A DNA stretch of 64,000 nt from an uncultured Lachnospira sp. (GTDB lineage: Bacteria > Bacillota > Clostridia > Lachnospirales > Lachnospiraceae), in assembly GCA_934359185.1 (NCBI GenBank), contig CAKRLE010000002.1:124001-188000 (forward strand), written 5' to 3'. The number at the start of each line of letters is the position of its first letter. Position 1 is the first letter of the stretch. The notes beneath the pieces are model-generated. The model was not told the origin of the DNA and searched no databases. It worked only from the letters and a program-made list of their open reading frames with translations. The position numbers were made by a program, and so were the translations under genes. Shown piece by piece: positions 28,704 to 37,078 of this stretch.

Positions 28704-28812
28704 TCAATGATTTTCTTTATAACGAGTAATTGTTCTGGAAAATCCAACTTTCTTTAAAATGTTGGATTTTTTGAGATGATTTTACCATATAAAGAAAATC
28801 ATTGATTTTTTT
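28704..28812 (+). terminator. nested double terminator after queA
   Basis: An outer 17-bp perfect stem (28704-28720 with 28789-28805) is followed by seven T. Inside it a second hairpin (AAAATCCAAC, 28739-28748, with GTTGGATTTT, 28761-28770) has its own T-run. Either could end queA transcripts. The rest of the 330-bp gap (28641-28970) is AT-rich with no gene; GGAG precedes the next start. Confidence 0.8.
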
Positions 28813-28970
28813 AGTGCCTAAATCGGGTGATTTTGGATTTTTCTTTGAATAAATGCAATAATAGAGCCAAAACAAGTTTATTTATCAAGAAATGAATTTG
28901 TGATGATATTGAATTGCAATAATAAGATTTATGGATTGAGATATAAAAATTTAAGGAGAATAAAATAAAA

Positions 28971-29924
28971 ATGGGTGAAACACAAAAGAGACAGGAATTC
29001 CTGCAAAAGACATGGGTGGTATGCGCATTAGCACTTGTGTGTACATTTTTATGGGGAAGTGCATCTCCATGTATTAAACTTGGATATGCATTATTTGATA
29101 TTCCTTCAAGCGAGACATGGAGTCAGGTATTGTTTGCCGGAACAAGATTTATACTGGCAGGAATACTCACAATAATTATCGGAAGCGTTCTTGGTAAAGA
29201 AGTGCTGCTTCCAACAAAGCAATCATTCCCTAGTATTATCAAGCTGTCTATATTCCAGACAATATTGCAGTATATATTCTTTTATATCGGACTTGCGCAT
29301 AACAGTGGTGTGAAAGCATCTATAATTAATGGCTCTAACACATTTTTTGTAATACTTGTTTCATGTCTTATATTCAGACAGGAGAAGCTGAGTGTTAAGA
29401 AAGTTATAGGGTGTATAATTGGTTTTGCCGGTGTAATAGTTGTAAGCATGAATGGGCAAAAGATTGATATGAATCTGAGCCTTATGGGAGATGGAAGTCT
29501 TTTCCTGTGTGCGTTATCGTATGCATTTTCATCATGCCTTATGAAGAATTACTCTAAGAAGGATAACCCGGTTATGTTAAGCGGTTATCAATTCATATTT
29601 GGTGGAATTGTAATGGTAATCTTAGGAATTGCAATGGGTGGAAGAATTACACATGTATCTGTCAGTGCAGTGCTTATGTTATTCTATCTTGCTTGTATAT
29701 CGGCAGTTGCTTATTCACTGTGGGGAATACTTTTGAAGTATAACCCTGTATCAAAGGTTGCTATATTTGGATTCACTAACCCTGTGTTCGGCGTGCTTTT
29801 ATCAGCATGGTGGCTTCATGAGGGAAGCAAAGAGCTGGGAATTAACGCATTGATAGCACTTGTACTTGTTTGTATAGGAATATGTATTGTTAATGTTAAG
29901 ATTGAAAGGCGTGGGCAGCTATAG
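28971..29924 (+). CDS. EamA/DMT-family transporter
   Basis: 317-aa inner-membrane protein with about ten hydrophobic helices in two EamA repeats. The first repeat opens with VCTFLWGSASPCIKLGYALF and contains GVKASIINGSNTFFVILVS; the second begins near FLCALSYAFSSCLMKNYSKK. DMT proteins export metabolites or take up small molecules; the substrate cannot be read from sequence. It has AAGGAG and an ATG at 28971, stands alone, and no regulator is adjacent. Confidence 0.85.
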   Translation: MGETQKRQEFLQKTWVVCALALVCTFLWGSASPCIKLGYALFDIPSSETWSQVLFAGTRFILAGILTIIIGSVLGKEVLLPTKQSFPSIIKLSIFQTILQYIFFYIGLAHNSGVKASIINGSNTFFVILVSCLIFRQEKLSVKKVIGCIIGFAGVIVVSMNGQKIDMNLSLMGDGSLFLCALSYAFSSCLMKNYSKKDNPVMLSGYQFIFGGIVMVILGIAMGGRITHVSVSAVLMLFYLACISAVAYSLWGILLKYNPVSKVAIFGFTNPVFGVLLSAWWLHEGSKELGINALIALVLVCIGICIVNVKIERRGQL

Positions 29925-30027
29925 CCGCGCCTTATATGCATTGCCCCAGTCACATATAATTGATGACAAATGCTGTAAATTATGATATATTAAATATGCT
30001 ATGTGCTCTAAGCATGTGGCACACTTA

Positions 30028-30056
30028 TTGTATTTTTATTATTAAGGTATTAATAA
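30028..30056 (+). promoter_or_regulatory. promoter for rnpB
   Basis: TTGTAT (30028-30033), 17-nt spacer, TAATAA (30051-30056). The expected start, about 7 nt on, coincides with the 5' strand of the RNase P RNA P1 helix at 30063. Confidence 0.5.
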
Positions 30057-30062
30057 AGTGTT

Positions 30063-30416
30063 GAGTGATGTGGATGATCGCGGCTGCAAGTGCCGAAAGG
30101 CCGCAGGTGAGGAAAGTCCGGGCTCCATAGAGCAGGGTGCCAGATAACGTCTGGTGGAGGTGACTCCAAGGAAAGTGCAACAGAAATAAACTGCCATACT
30201 TTGTATGGTGATGGTGGAAAGGCAGTGTAAGAGACTACCGCAGCTCTGGTAACAGAGATGGCTATGTAAACCCCATCCGGAGCAAGACCAAAAAAAGGCG
30301 ATACGGCTGCTCGTCGTGTCTTTAGGTAGGTCGCTTGATCCTGCTGGCGACAGCAGGGCTAGATAGATGATCATCACGCACAGAGTGCGTACATAACCCG
30401 GCTTACAGCATCGCTC
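30063..30416 (+). ncRNA. rnpB: RNase P RNA
   Basis: Catalytic RNA that matures the 5' ends of tRNAs. Conserved pieces are clear: GAGGAAAGTCCGGGCTCC (CR I, about 30109), TAAGAGACTACCGC near 30229-30242, GGTAACAGAGATGGC, AAACCCCATCCGGAGCAAGA and the 3' ACATAACCCGGCTTA (CR V). The ends pair as P1 (GAGTGATG with CATCGCTC, one G-U). A minus-strand frame over this region is a shadow. The exact ends are inferred from P1 and may be off by several bases. Confidence 0.95.
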
Positions 30417-30477
30417 GTTAATTTAGATATTTGTATGATTAAGATATAATTTGGAAAAATTATAATTAACAGCTATT

Positions 30478-31242
30478 ATGAAAAAACAGAGGATAATATA
30501 TTACTCGGATGAGTTAAATGATGAATTTGCAGGAGATAATATAACTGCTAAAAAGATTGATAAAGATTACGATTATCACGGCGGCATACTAAGGAAGATT
30601 GGACGTGTATTATTATACAGAGTGGTGGCTGTGCCTATAGGCTGGATTGCTTTAAAGATAAGATACGGACATGTTATATATGGCAGGCGTAAGTTGAAAG
30701 GTTATGACAGATATTTTCTATATGGCAACCACACTAATAACCTTGCAGACCCATTTATACCAAGCATGATTAGTGCTCCTAAGGGAAACTATGTCATAGT
30801 TCATCCTAACAATGTAAGTATGCCGGTTCTTGGTAAGCTGACTCCGTGCCTTGGTGCGTTGCCATTGCCGGGAGATATGGATTCAACAAGGAATTTTATC
30901 AATGAGATAGAATATAGATACAAGACTGGTAATTCAATTACAGTATACCCAGAAGCGCATATATGGCCTTATTACACGAAGATAAGACCTTTTAAAGACA
31001 TGTCTTTCAGGTATCCTGTGCAGTTGAAATCACCAGTTTTTTGTTTTACTAATGTATATAAAAAACGAAGCAGATTTGGTGGAATTAAGATTGTGACATA
31101 TATTGATGGTCCATTTAAGGCAGACCCGGAAATGCCAGTTAAGATACAGAAAGCGTGGCTTCGTGAACAGATATATAATACAATGGTGTTGAGAAGTGCA
31201 GAGAATAATATAGAAGTCGTTAAGTATATCAGGAGAGATTGA
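30478..31242 (+). CDS. 1-acyl-glycerophosphate-type acyltransferase
   Basis: 254 aa, PlsC-like fold. The catalytic block is YGNHTNNLADPFIPSM; His85 and Asp91 are five residues apart where classical PlsC has four. The second conserved block is VYPEAHIWPYYTKIRPF. One hydrophobic segment near residues 45-62 suggests membrane association. It probably transfers acyl chains to a lipid or glycolipid precursor. ATG 30478 has a poor ribosome-binding site. The stop overlaps the GT8 start by one base, and the third gene of the run fuses both activities. Confidence 0.75.
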   Translation: MKKQRIIYYSDELNDEFAGDNITAKKIDKDYDYHGGILRKIGRVLLYRVVAVPIGWIALKIRYGHVIYGRRKLKGYDRYFLYGNHTNNLADPFIPSMISAPKGNYVIVHPNNVSMPVLGKLTPCLGALPLPGDMDSTRNFINEIEYRYKTGNSITVYPEAHIWPYYTKIRPFKDMSFRYPVQLKSPVFCFTNVYKKRSRFGGIKIVTYIDGPFKADPEMPVKIQKAWLREQIYNTMVLRSAENNIEVVKYIRRD

Positions 31243-32066
31243 TGATTAATATAATGTTTGCTGGTAATGACAAGGTGTTTGATGGAATACTTACATGCAT
31301 TTTGTCAATAATGAAAAGAACAACAACAAAAGAGCCGCTGAGTGTGTATATACTGACAATGGATGTATCACATATTAAACCAGAATATAAAGCTCTTACA
31401 GAGTATCAGGCAGATGTTCTTGACAGGACTGTCAAGGAATATAATCCGGATAGCAGGGTGATAAGGATAGATGTTATTGGATTATACAATGATGTATTTG
31501 CTGACTGTCCTAATGAGAGTGCATATTGTTCGCCATATACACTGTTAAGACTATTGGCTGATGAGATAGATATTATTCCGGATAAAGTACTTTATCTGGA
31601 TGCGGACATAATGTTTAATCGTGATATAACTTTGCTGTATGACTACAACATTACTGATTATGAGTACGCTGCAGCAAGAGACCACTATGGTAAATATATA
31701 ATCAACCATAATTATATCAATGCCGGGGTTCTGCTTCTCAATATGAAAATGATAAGAAGCACCGGGCTGTTTATGAATGCGAGAAATCTTCTGAAAGAGA
31801 AAAAACTTCCATTTGCAGATCAGTCTGCGATATACAGAAATACGTCTAAAAAGCTTATGCTACCACAGAGATTTAATGACCAGAAGTTCCTGCATGAGCA
31901 TACTGTTGTAAGACATTTTTCCAAGAGGCTGTTTTATCTGCCTTATCCGCATACAGAGAACCTGAAGCAGTGGCAGATTGATAAGGTGCATGATAAGTTC
32001 GGATATAATCAGTTTGATGATATATATAGTGAATACGAAAGAATTAAGCAAGAAAACCAAGTATAA
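31242..32066 (+). CDS. glycosyltransferase family 8
   Basis: 274 aa, GT-A fold. The DxD metal/nucleotide-sugar motif is in LYLDADIMFNRDI (near residue 120), and INAGVLLLNMKMIR and HFSKRLFYLPYP complete the GT8 pattern. Family members transfer galactose or glucose from a UDP-sugar with retention of configuration. ATG 31242 overlaps the acyltransferase stop (TGATG) and has AGGAG six bases upstream. The acceptor is unknown; its neighbours suggest a lipid. Confidence 0.85.
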   Translation: MINIMFAGNDKVFDGILTCILSIMKRTTTKEPLSVYILTMDVSHIKPEYKALTEYQADVLDRTVKEYNPDSRVIRIDVIGLYNDVFADCPNESAYCSPYTLLRLLADEIDIIPDKVLYLDADIMFNRDITLLYDYNITDYEYAAARDHYGKYIINHNYINAGVLLLNMKMIRSTGLFMNARNLLKEKKLPFADQSAIYRNTSKKLMLPQRFNDQKFLHEHTVVRHFSKRLFYLPYPHTENLKQWQIDKVHDKFGYNQFDDIYSEYERIKQENQV

Positions 32067-32081
32067 TGGGGGAATTGTGCT

Positions 32082-33905
32082 GTGATAAATAAAAGCCGAA
32101 GCAACAGAAAAAAAGTAATACCTGTTTTTTATGCATGTGACAATGGTTATATTAAATATGGAATAATCTCAATTAAATCACTTATTGACCATGTATCGGA
32201 TGAATTTCAGTATAATATCCATATTTTATATACAGATCTTGATGAACGCTATATGGCAATAGCAAGTTCGTTCCAAAGAGAAAATGTATCTATATTTTTT
32301 GACAGTGTTAAGGGCAAAGCTGATGAATTTATCAAAGACCTGCCTTTAAGGGATTATTATTCAGTTATGACGTATTACAGACTTATAATCCCATCACTGT
32401 TTACACAGTATGACAAGGGTGTATACATTGATTGTGATACCATTGTTAAGGATGATATTGCAAAGTTATACAATATGGATATAGGTTATAATTTCCTTGG
32501 AGCGGCAGTTGATGGACTTGTTAGTTCAATAAGTCATTTTGGTGATTATGCTGAACAGGTTTTAGATGTGGACCGTGACCAGTATTTTAACGCTGGTGTT
32601 ATCATCATGAATCTCAATCAGTTCAGGGAACATAATATAATAGACAGTTTCATTGACCTTGCCAGAACATATACATTTGTAGTAGCACAGGATCAGGATT
32701 ATCTTAATGTAATATGCAAGGACAGGGTATTTTATTTTGATTATTCATGGAATTATGGAATTGTGGCATATGATGGCAATACTAAGATAGAGGATATCCA
32801 TATCATCCATTACAATCTTTCTGAAAAACCATGGCATTATAAGGAATGTAAATTAAATGAGTACTTTTGGCAGTATGCAAAGGAGACCCCTTTCTATGAT
32901 GAGATAAGGGAAGCACTGGAAAATTACACCGAAGAAGAAAGAAAAAAGGATGATAAACATTCTGAGAATCTCTATAATCTTGCGACTCAGGAGATAGAAC
33001 GCGAGGACAATTACAGAAATCTTATCAGTAATATGAATATTGACATTAGTGGAAGAAGAGCTATTGTTGAAAAGATAGCGCAGTATGAGCGTGAGGGAAG
33101 ATTTGACGAGGATGTTGAAGAAGACCCACCTTCAAAGGTGCTTTATCCGGAAGATATTGAATATATGAAGAATCCTTGGAAGAAGAGAATAAGAACACGT
33201 TTTGCATTCAAGCTGGCAAGATGGTTCATTAATTATCTTATCAAGGAAAAGAAATTCATAATCAAGGATTTCAAAGGAATAGAGAATTTCCGCAATCTTG
33301 AAACTGGAGCGATTATTACGTGCAACCATTTCAACGCACTTGATTCATTTGCAATGGATCTGACATTCGACCAGTCTCTTATGAGAGCGCGTGGAAAAAA
33401 GATGTACCGAATTATTAAGGAAGGCAACTACACAAGCTTCCCAGGCTTTTACGGCTTTCTTATGAGAAACTGTAACACCCTTCCTCTAAGTAGCAACAAG
33501 GAGACAATGAGAAAGCTTCTCACAGCAGTAGACGACATTCTTTCAGCCGGAGATTACATCTTAGTATATCCAGAGCAGAGCATGTGGTGGAACTACCGCA
33601 AGCCAAAGCCATTAAAAAAGAGTGCCTATAAATTCGCCGCCAAAAACAATGTCCCAGTCCTTCCAATCTTTATAACAATGGAAGATTCAGACATCAAAGA
33701 GGAAGAAGGCTTCTTCGTTCAGGAATACACAGTTAACGTAGGCCAACCAATCTACCCAGATAAAAATCTCTCCGTAGTAGAAAACGCCAGAATCATGCTT
33801 GAAAAAAATTATACCTGGTGGAAAGAAGTATATGAAAATTTCTACCACGAACCATTAGTTTATACTTGTGGCGAGGTAGATTGTAACGGCGTAGTAAAAA
33901 ATTAA
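32082..33905 (+). CDS. fusion of GT8 glycosyltransferase and acyltransferase
   Basis: 607 aa with two catalytic domains. Residues 10-275 are a GT8 domain (VYIDCDTIVKDD with DxD at 117-119; FNAGVIIMNLNQF). A charged linker (about 280-365) leads to a PlsC-like domain with CNHFNALDS (His416-x4-Asp421) and YPEQSMWWNYRKPKPL near 496. It repeats in one chain the two activities encoded separately just upstream. GTG 32082 has GGGGG nine bases before. Likely role: making an acylated glycolipid or cell-envelope glycoconjugate (inference). Confidence 0.85.
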   Translation: MINKSRSNRKKVIPVFYACDNGYIKYGIISIKSLIDHVSDEFQYNIHILYTDLDERYMAIASSFQRENVSIFFDSVKGKADEFIKDLPLRDYYSVMTYYRLIIPSLFTQYDKGVYIDCDTIVKDDIAKLYNMDIGYNFLGAAVDGLVSSISHFGDYAEQVLDVDRDQYFNAGVIIMNLNQFREHNIIDSFIDLARTYTFVVAQDQDYLNVICKDRVFYFDYSWNYGIVAYDGNTKIEDIHIIHYNLSEKPWHYKECKLNEYFWQYAKETPFYDEIREALENYTEEERKKDDKHSENLYNLATQEIEREDNYRNLISNMNIDISGRRAIVEKIAQYEREGRFDEDVEEDPPSKVLYPEDIEYMKNPWKKRIRTRFAFKLARWFINYLIKEKKFIIKDFKGIENFRNLETGAIITCNHFNALDSFAMDLTFDQSLMRARGKKMYRIIKEGNYTSFPGFYGFLMRNCNTLPLSSNKETMRKLLTAVDDILSAGDYILVYPEQSMWWNYRKPKPLKKSAYKFAAKNNVPVLPIFITMEDSDIKEEEGFFVQEYTVNVGQPIYPDKNLSVVENARIMLEKNYTWWKEVYENFYHEPLVYTCGEVDCNGVVKN

Positions 33906-33914
33906 TCGCCAGCT

Positions 33915-33943
33915 CTCTCCCCGCTGTTTACAGCCGGGGAGAG
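33915..33943 (+). terminator. GC-rich hairpin after the fusion gene
   Basis: CTCTCCCCGCTG pairs with CAGCCGGGGAGAG, with a TTTA loop and one bulged C. It is strong but has no T-run, so factor-independent termination is uncertain. Confidence 0.5.
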
Positions 33944-33979
33944 TACCTGCCGCCTAATTCCGTAGTGGTTGAGAAACCA

Positions 33980-34134
33980 GCAAGAGGCGTGTCTGCGCCG
34001 TCAGTTTTTGTTTTAGGCTATGGAGATGAGACTCAAAGAATCGTGGAAGCCTTTGCTGAACACGATTCTTGCTTTAAGAGGCTCATCGGAATGTTCAGCC
34101 TAGATAAAACTGACGACGCAGACACGCCTCTTGC
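33980..34134. repeat. 155-nt imperfect inverted repeat between convergent genes
   Basis: A 29-bp outer stem with one mismatch (33980-34008 with 34106-34134) continues through TAGGCT/AGCCTA, GATGAG/CTCATC and AAGAATCGTG/CACGATTCTT to a 15-nt loop (34046-34060). It lies between the 3' ends of the fusion gene (plus) and pyrI (minus), so both transcripts would run into it. The remaining bases of this 250-bp gap hold nothing else I can identify. Confidence 0.9.
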
Positions 34135-34158
34135 GTCCGTCTCGCACCACCCTACAAA

Positions 34159-34584
34159 TTACCTGTTGTACTTCTCCTCGCAATACTTGCATCTATACAC
34201 CTGCTTCTCAGGGTCAGTGAGGATGAAGATGTGCTTAAGCTCCTGCTCTATAGAAGTGATACATCTTGGATTCTTGCATTTAATAACATTAGTGATTGAA
34301 AGTGGAAGTGAAAGACGCTTCTTTTCAACAATCTCTCCGTCCTTGATGATGTTGACAGTGATATTGTGGTCGATGAAACCTAATACATCAAGGTCAACAG
34401 TATCAAGACCAGCTTCAATCTTAATTATATCTTTTCTTCCCATCTTGTTGCTTCTTGCATTTTTGATGATAGCAACCTGACAGTCAAGTTTATCAAGTCC
34501 TAAGTTGTTATATATCATCATAGATTTGCCTGCTTCTATATGGTCAAGTACAAATCCGTTATTAAGCTGTCCAACATTTAACAT
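34159..34584 (-). CDS. pyrI: aspartate carbamoyltransferase regulatory chain
   Basis: 141 aa. Allosteric subunit that binds nucleotides and holds PyrB trimers together. The N-terminal nucleotide-binding domain starts MLNVGQLNNGFVLDHIEAGK. The C-terminal zinc domain has CKNPRC and CKYC (four Cys). It is translated 20 bp after pyrB, the usual order. With PyrI present, the enzyme should be feedback-regulated by CTP/ATP. Confidence 0.93.
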   Translation of the reverse strand: MLNVGQLNNGFVLDHIEAGKSMMIYNNLGLDKLDCQVAIIKNARSNKMGRKDIIKIEAGLDTVDLDVLGFIDHNITVNIIKDGEIVEKKRLSLPLSITNVIKCKNPRCITSIEQELKHIFILTDPEKQVYRCKYCEEKYNR

Positions 34585-34604
34585 AAGATTAACTTTCCTT
34601 TCTA

Positions 34605-35519
34605 TTATTTGTTAAGTCCCAGAAGAGTCATAATAAGAGCCATTCGTACATATACTCCGAACTGTACCTGTTTAAAATATGCAGCACGAGGGTCGTTATC
34701 TATATCAGTTGATATTTCATTAACTCTTGGAAGTGGATGGAGCACATACATATTGTCCTTGGCAAGAGCCATCTTTGCTTTATCAAGTATATAGAAATCC
34801 TTCATTCTCAGATAATCATCTTCATTAAAGAATCTCTCTCTTTGTACACGTGTCATATAAAGAATATCAAGCTGTGGCATAACATCTTCCAGCTTTTCAA
34901 CCTCTTCATAAGGAGTATTGTGTTCTTTAAGAGTATCAATTATGTAGTCAGGAACTCTTAATTCCTTAGGTGATATGAGAATAAATTTAACATTGTCATA
35001 TCTTATAAGAGAATTTATAAGAGAGTGTACTGTACGTCCAAATTTAAGGTCACCACATAATCCGATGGTAAAATTATCCAGCTTTCCGTGTAATTCTCTT
35101 ATTGTCATAAGATCTGTAAGAGTCTGTGTTGGATGCTGATGACCACCATCACCTGCATTGATAACAGGAATTGCTGAATGCTCGGCAGCAACCATAGGAG
35201 CGCCTTCTTTAGGGTGGCGCATTGCACAGATATCAGCATAGCATGATATTACGCGGATAGTATCCGCAACACTTTCTCCTTTAGAGGCAGAGCTTGAATT
35301 GGCAGAAGAAAAACCAAGAACAGAACCCCCTAAATTAAGCATAGCAGCTTCAAAACTTAAACGGGTTCTTGTACTTGGTTCATAAAAACAAGTAGCTATT
35401 TTTTTGCCATCACATACATGAGAATATTTTTTTGGATTAGTGGATATATCTTTTGCCAGATCTAACAGATCATTAATTTCATCCACACTTAAATCCATTG
35501 GACTTAATAAATGCTTCAT
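34605..35519 (-). CDS. pyrB: aspartate carbamoyltransferase catalytic chain
   Basis: Joins carbamoyl phosphate and aspartate, the committed step of pyrimidine synthesis. 304 aa. The carbamoyl-phosphate site STRTRLSFE, the [10 protein letters not shown] loop, the HPTQTLTDL motif and HPLPRVNEI near the C-terminus are all present. The rest of the pyr genes are not in the window. Promoter at 35593-35621 on the minus strand. Confidence 0.95.
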   Translation of the reverse strand: MKHLLSPMDLSVDEINDLLDLAKDISTNPKKYSHVCDGKKIATCFYEPSTRTRLSFEAAMLNLGGSVLGFSSANSSSASKGESVADTIRVISCYADICAMRHPKEGAPMVAAEHSAIPVINAGDGGHQHPTQTLTDLMTIRELHGKLDNFTIGLCGDLKFGRTVHSLINSLIRYDNVKFILISPKELRVPDYIIDTLKEHNTPYEEVEKLEDVMPQLDILYMTRVQRERFFNEDDYLRMKDFYILDKAKMALAKDNMYVLHPLPRVNEISTDIDNDPRAAYFKQVQFGVYVRMALIMTLLGLNK

Positions 35520-35558
35520 AAATAATCTCCATTCCGCCGGTTAAGGCTGTTTTATCTG

Positions 35559-35576
35559 AGAGAATATACATTCTCT
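35559..35576. other. hairpin in the pyrB-trpS divergent region
   Basis: AGAGAAT and ATTCTCT form a 7-bp stem with a 4-nt loop. On the minus strand it lies about 10 nt after the predicted pyrB transcription start, so it would be a 5' stabilising or regulatory hairpin of the pyrBI mRNA. On the plus strand it is followed by TTTT. No PyrR-type attenuator was found. Confidence 0.4.
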
Positions 35577-35592
35577 TTTTACACTGCTTGAT

Positions 35593-35621
35593 ATTCTACT
35601 ATGAAATCAGATATTTAACAA
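35593..35621 (-). promoter_or_regulatory. promoter for pyrBI
   Basis: On the minus strand TTGTTA, 17-nt spacer and TAGAAT (plus-strand positions 35616-35621 and 35593-35598). It fits the sigma-A consensus spacing and lies about 75 bp before pyrB. Confidence 0.55.
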
Positions 35622-35768
35622 CATTTTTTTGCAAAAAAGCTGACATATTTTACAAACAATAATAGCTATTTAATTTATAATATGTTAAAATTAAATGCAT
35701 AGTATTTTAATGGACAGCTGTCTGGCGGTATGACATTTTAAGAGCTGTTCGGAATGGAGTAATTTAAT

Positions 35769-36857
35769 ATGTCTAAGATTATATTAACAGGTGACAGACC
35801 TACAGGAAGACTTCATCTTGGCCATTATGTTGGTTCATTGAAGAGAAGAGTTGAACTGCAGAATTCAGGTGAGTATGATAAAATATACATAATGATTGCT
35901 GATGCACAGGCATTGACAGATAATGCAGATAATCCAGAGAAGATAAGGCAGAATATAATAGAGGTTGCACTTGATTATTTATCTGTTGGAATAGATCCAG
36001 CGAAGACTGATATATTTATACAATCACAGATTCCACAGCTTACAGAGCTTACATTTTATTATATGAATCTTGTTACAGTATCAAGATTACAGCGTAATCC
36101 AACAGTTAAAAGTGAGATTGTCATGCGTAATTTTGAGACAAGCATACCAGTGGGATTTTTTACATACCCTATAAGCCAGGCATCTGATATAACAGCATTC
36201 AAGGCTACCACAGTTCCAGCAGGTGAAGATCAGGAACCTATGATTGAGCAGGCAAGAGAGATAGTAAGAAAGTTCAATTCCATATATGGAGAGACACTTG
36301 TTGAACCAAGCATTCTTTTACCAGATAATAAAGCCTGCTTAAGACTTCCTGGTACAGATGGAAAGGCTAAGATGAGTAAGTCATTAGGCAATTGTATTTA
36401 TCTTTCAGATAAACCAGAGGATGTTAAAAAGAAGGTTATGAGCATGTACACAGATCCAGATCATATCAGGGTTGAAGATCCTGGTAAGATTGAGGGCAAT
36501 ACAGTGTTTACATATCTTGATGCATTCTGCAGCGATGAAGATTTTGCAGAATTCCTTCCAGATTATAGCTGTCTTGATGAGTTGAAGGAGCATTATCAGA
36601 AGGGTGGTCTTGGTGATGTGAAGGTTAAGAAGTTCCTTCTCAACGTCATTAATAAGGAACTTGAGCCGATAAGACAGAGAAGACATGAGTATGAGAAGGA
36701 TATCCCAGAGGTATATAATATATTACAGAGGGGAACTAAATCTGCGTATGCTGCAGCTCAGGAGACATTAGATGAAGTTAAGGCTTCTATGAGAATTAAC
36801 TATTTTGATGATAAAGAACTTATCAAGGTTCAGAGTGAAAAATATATGAGTGAATAG
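35769..36857 (+). CDS. trpS: tryptophanyl-tRNA synthetase
   Basis: Class I synthetase charging tRNA-Trp. The HIGH motif is HLGHY within GDRPTGRLHLGHYVGS, and KMSKS is present in GKAKMSKSLGNCIYL. At 362 aa it is a little longer than the 330-aa average, with the extension at the C-terminus. A TATAAT at 35676-35681 could be its -10 box, but no convincing -35 is spaced correctly and no T-box leader is present. It has its own terminator. Confidence 0.95.
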   Translation: MSKIILTGDRPTGRLHLGHYVGSLKRRVELQNSGEYDKIYIMIADAQALTDNADNPEKIRQNIIEVALDYLSVGIDPAKTDIFIQSQIPQLTELTFYYMNLVTVSRLQRNPTVKSEIVMRNFETSIPVGFFTYPISQASDITAFKATTVPAGEDQEPMIEQAREIVRKFNSIYGETLVEPSILLPDNKACLRLPGTDGKAKMSKSLGNCIYLSDKPEDVKKKVMSMYTDPDHIRVEDPGKIEGNTVFTYLDAFCSDEDFAEFLPDYSCLDELKEHYQKGGLGDVKVKKFLLNVINKELEPIRQRRHEYEKDIPEVYNILQRGTKSAYAAAQETLDEVKASMRINYFDDKELIKVQSEKYMSE

Positions 36858-36866
36858 CATTTACAG

Positions 36867-36901
36867 GCTGTCTGTCACATTTTGTGATGGGCAGCTTTTT
36901 T
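36867..36901 (+). terminator. intrinsic terminator after trpS
   Basis: GCTGTCTGTCACA pairs with TGTGATGGGCAGC (three G-U pairs), and six T follow. It begins about 10 bp after the trpS stop. Confidence 0.85.
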
Positions 36902-36984
36902 ACAGCCTGAATATATGCAGACTTATAGCTTGATTACTTATATTTTTAGAAATTGTGCCGATATAGTTAATAGATAAATGATAT

Positions 36985-37010
36985 TGTGTGCAGAAATGAG
37001 TTTGCACACA
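36985..37010 (+). other. 8-bp hairpin upstream of the coiled-coil gene
   Basis: TGTGTGCA and TGCACACA pair around a 10-nt loop, about 70 bp before the next gene's start. The left arm and loop contain a 14-mer that recurs upstream of the TepA-like gene at 53457-53470. Confidence 0.4.
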
Positions 37011-37078
37011 GCTTATACGTAGCTGCATTATACATGCTAAAGCAAATGGATTTGCGGATATTTTCAGGAGGAAATGGT

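Noticed and set aside
30042..30377. Minus-strand 111-codon frame across the RNase P RNA
   Set aside because: The plus strand is unmistakably rnpB. The frame is a by-product of its structured, GC-richer sequence.
33965..34480. Plus-strand 171-codon frame over the long stem-loop and pyrI
   Set aside because: It is antisense to pyrI, and its first part only translates the stem-loop; no coding signal.
35520..35768. T-box leader for trpS or PyrR attenuator for pyrB
   Set aside because: Neither motif is present; only a short hairpin and a simple promoter are visible.
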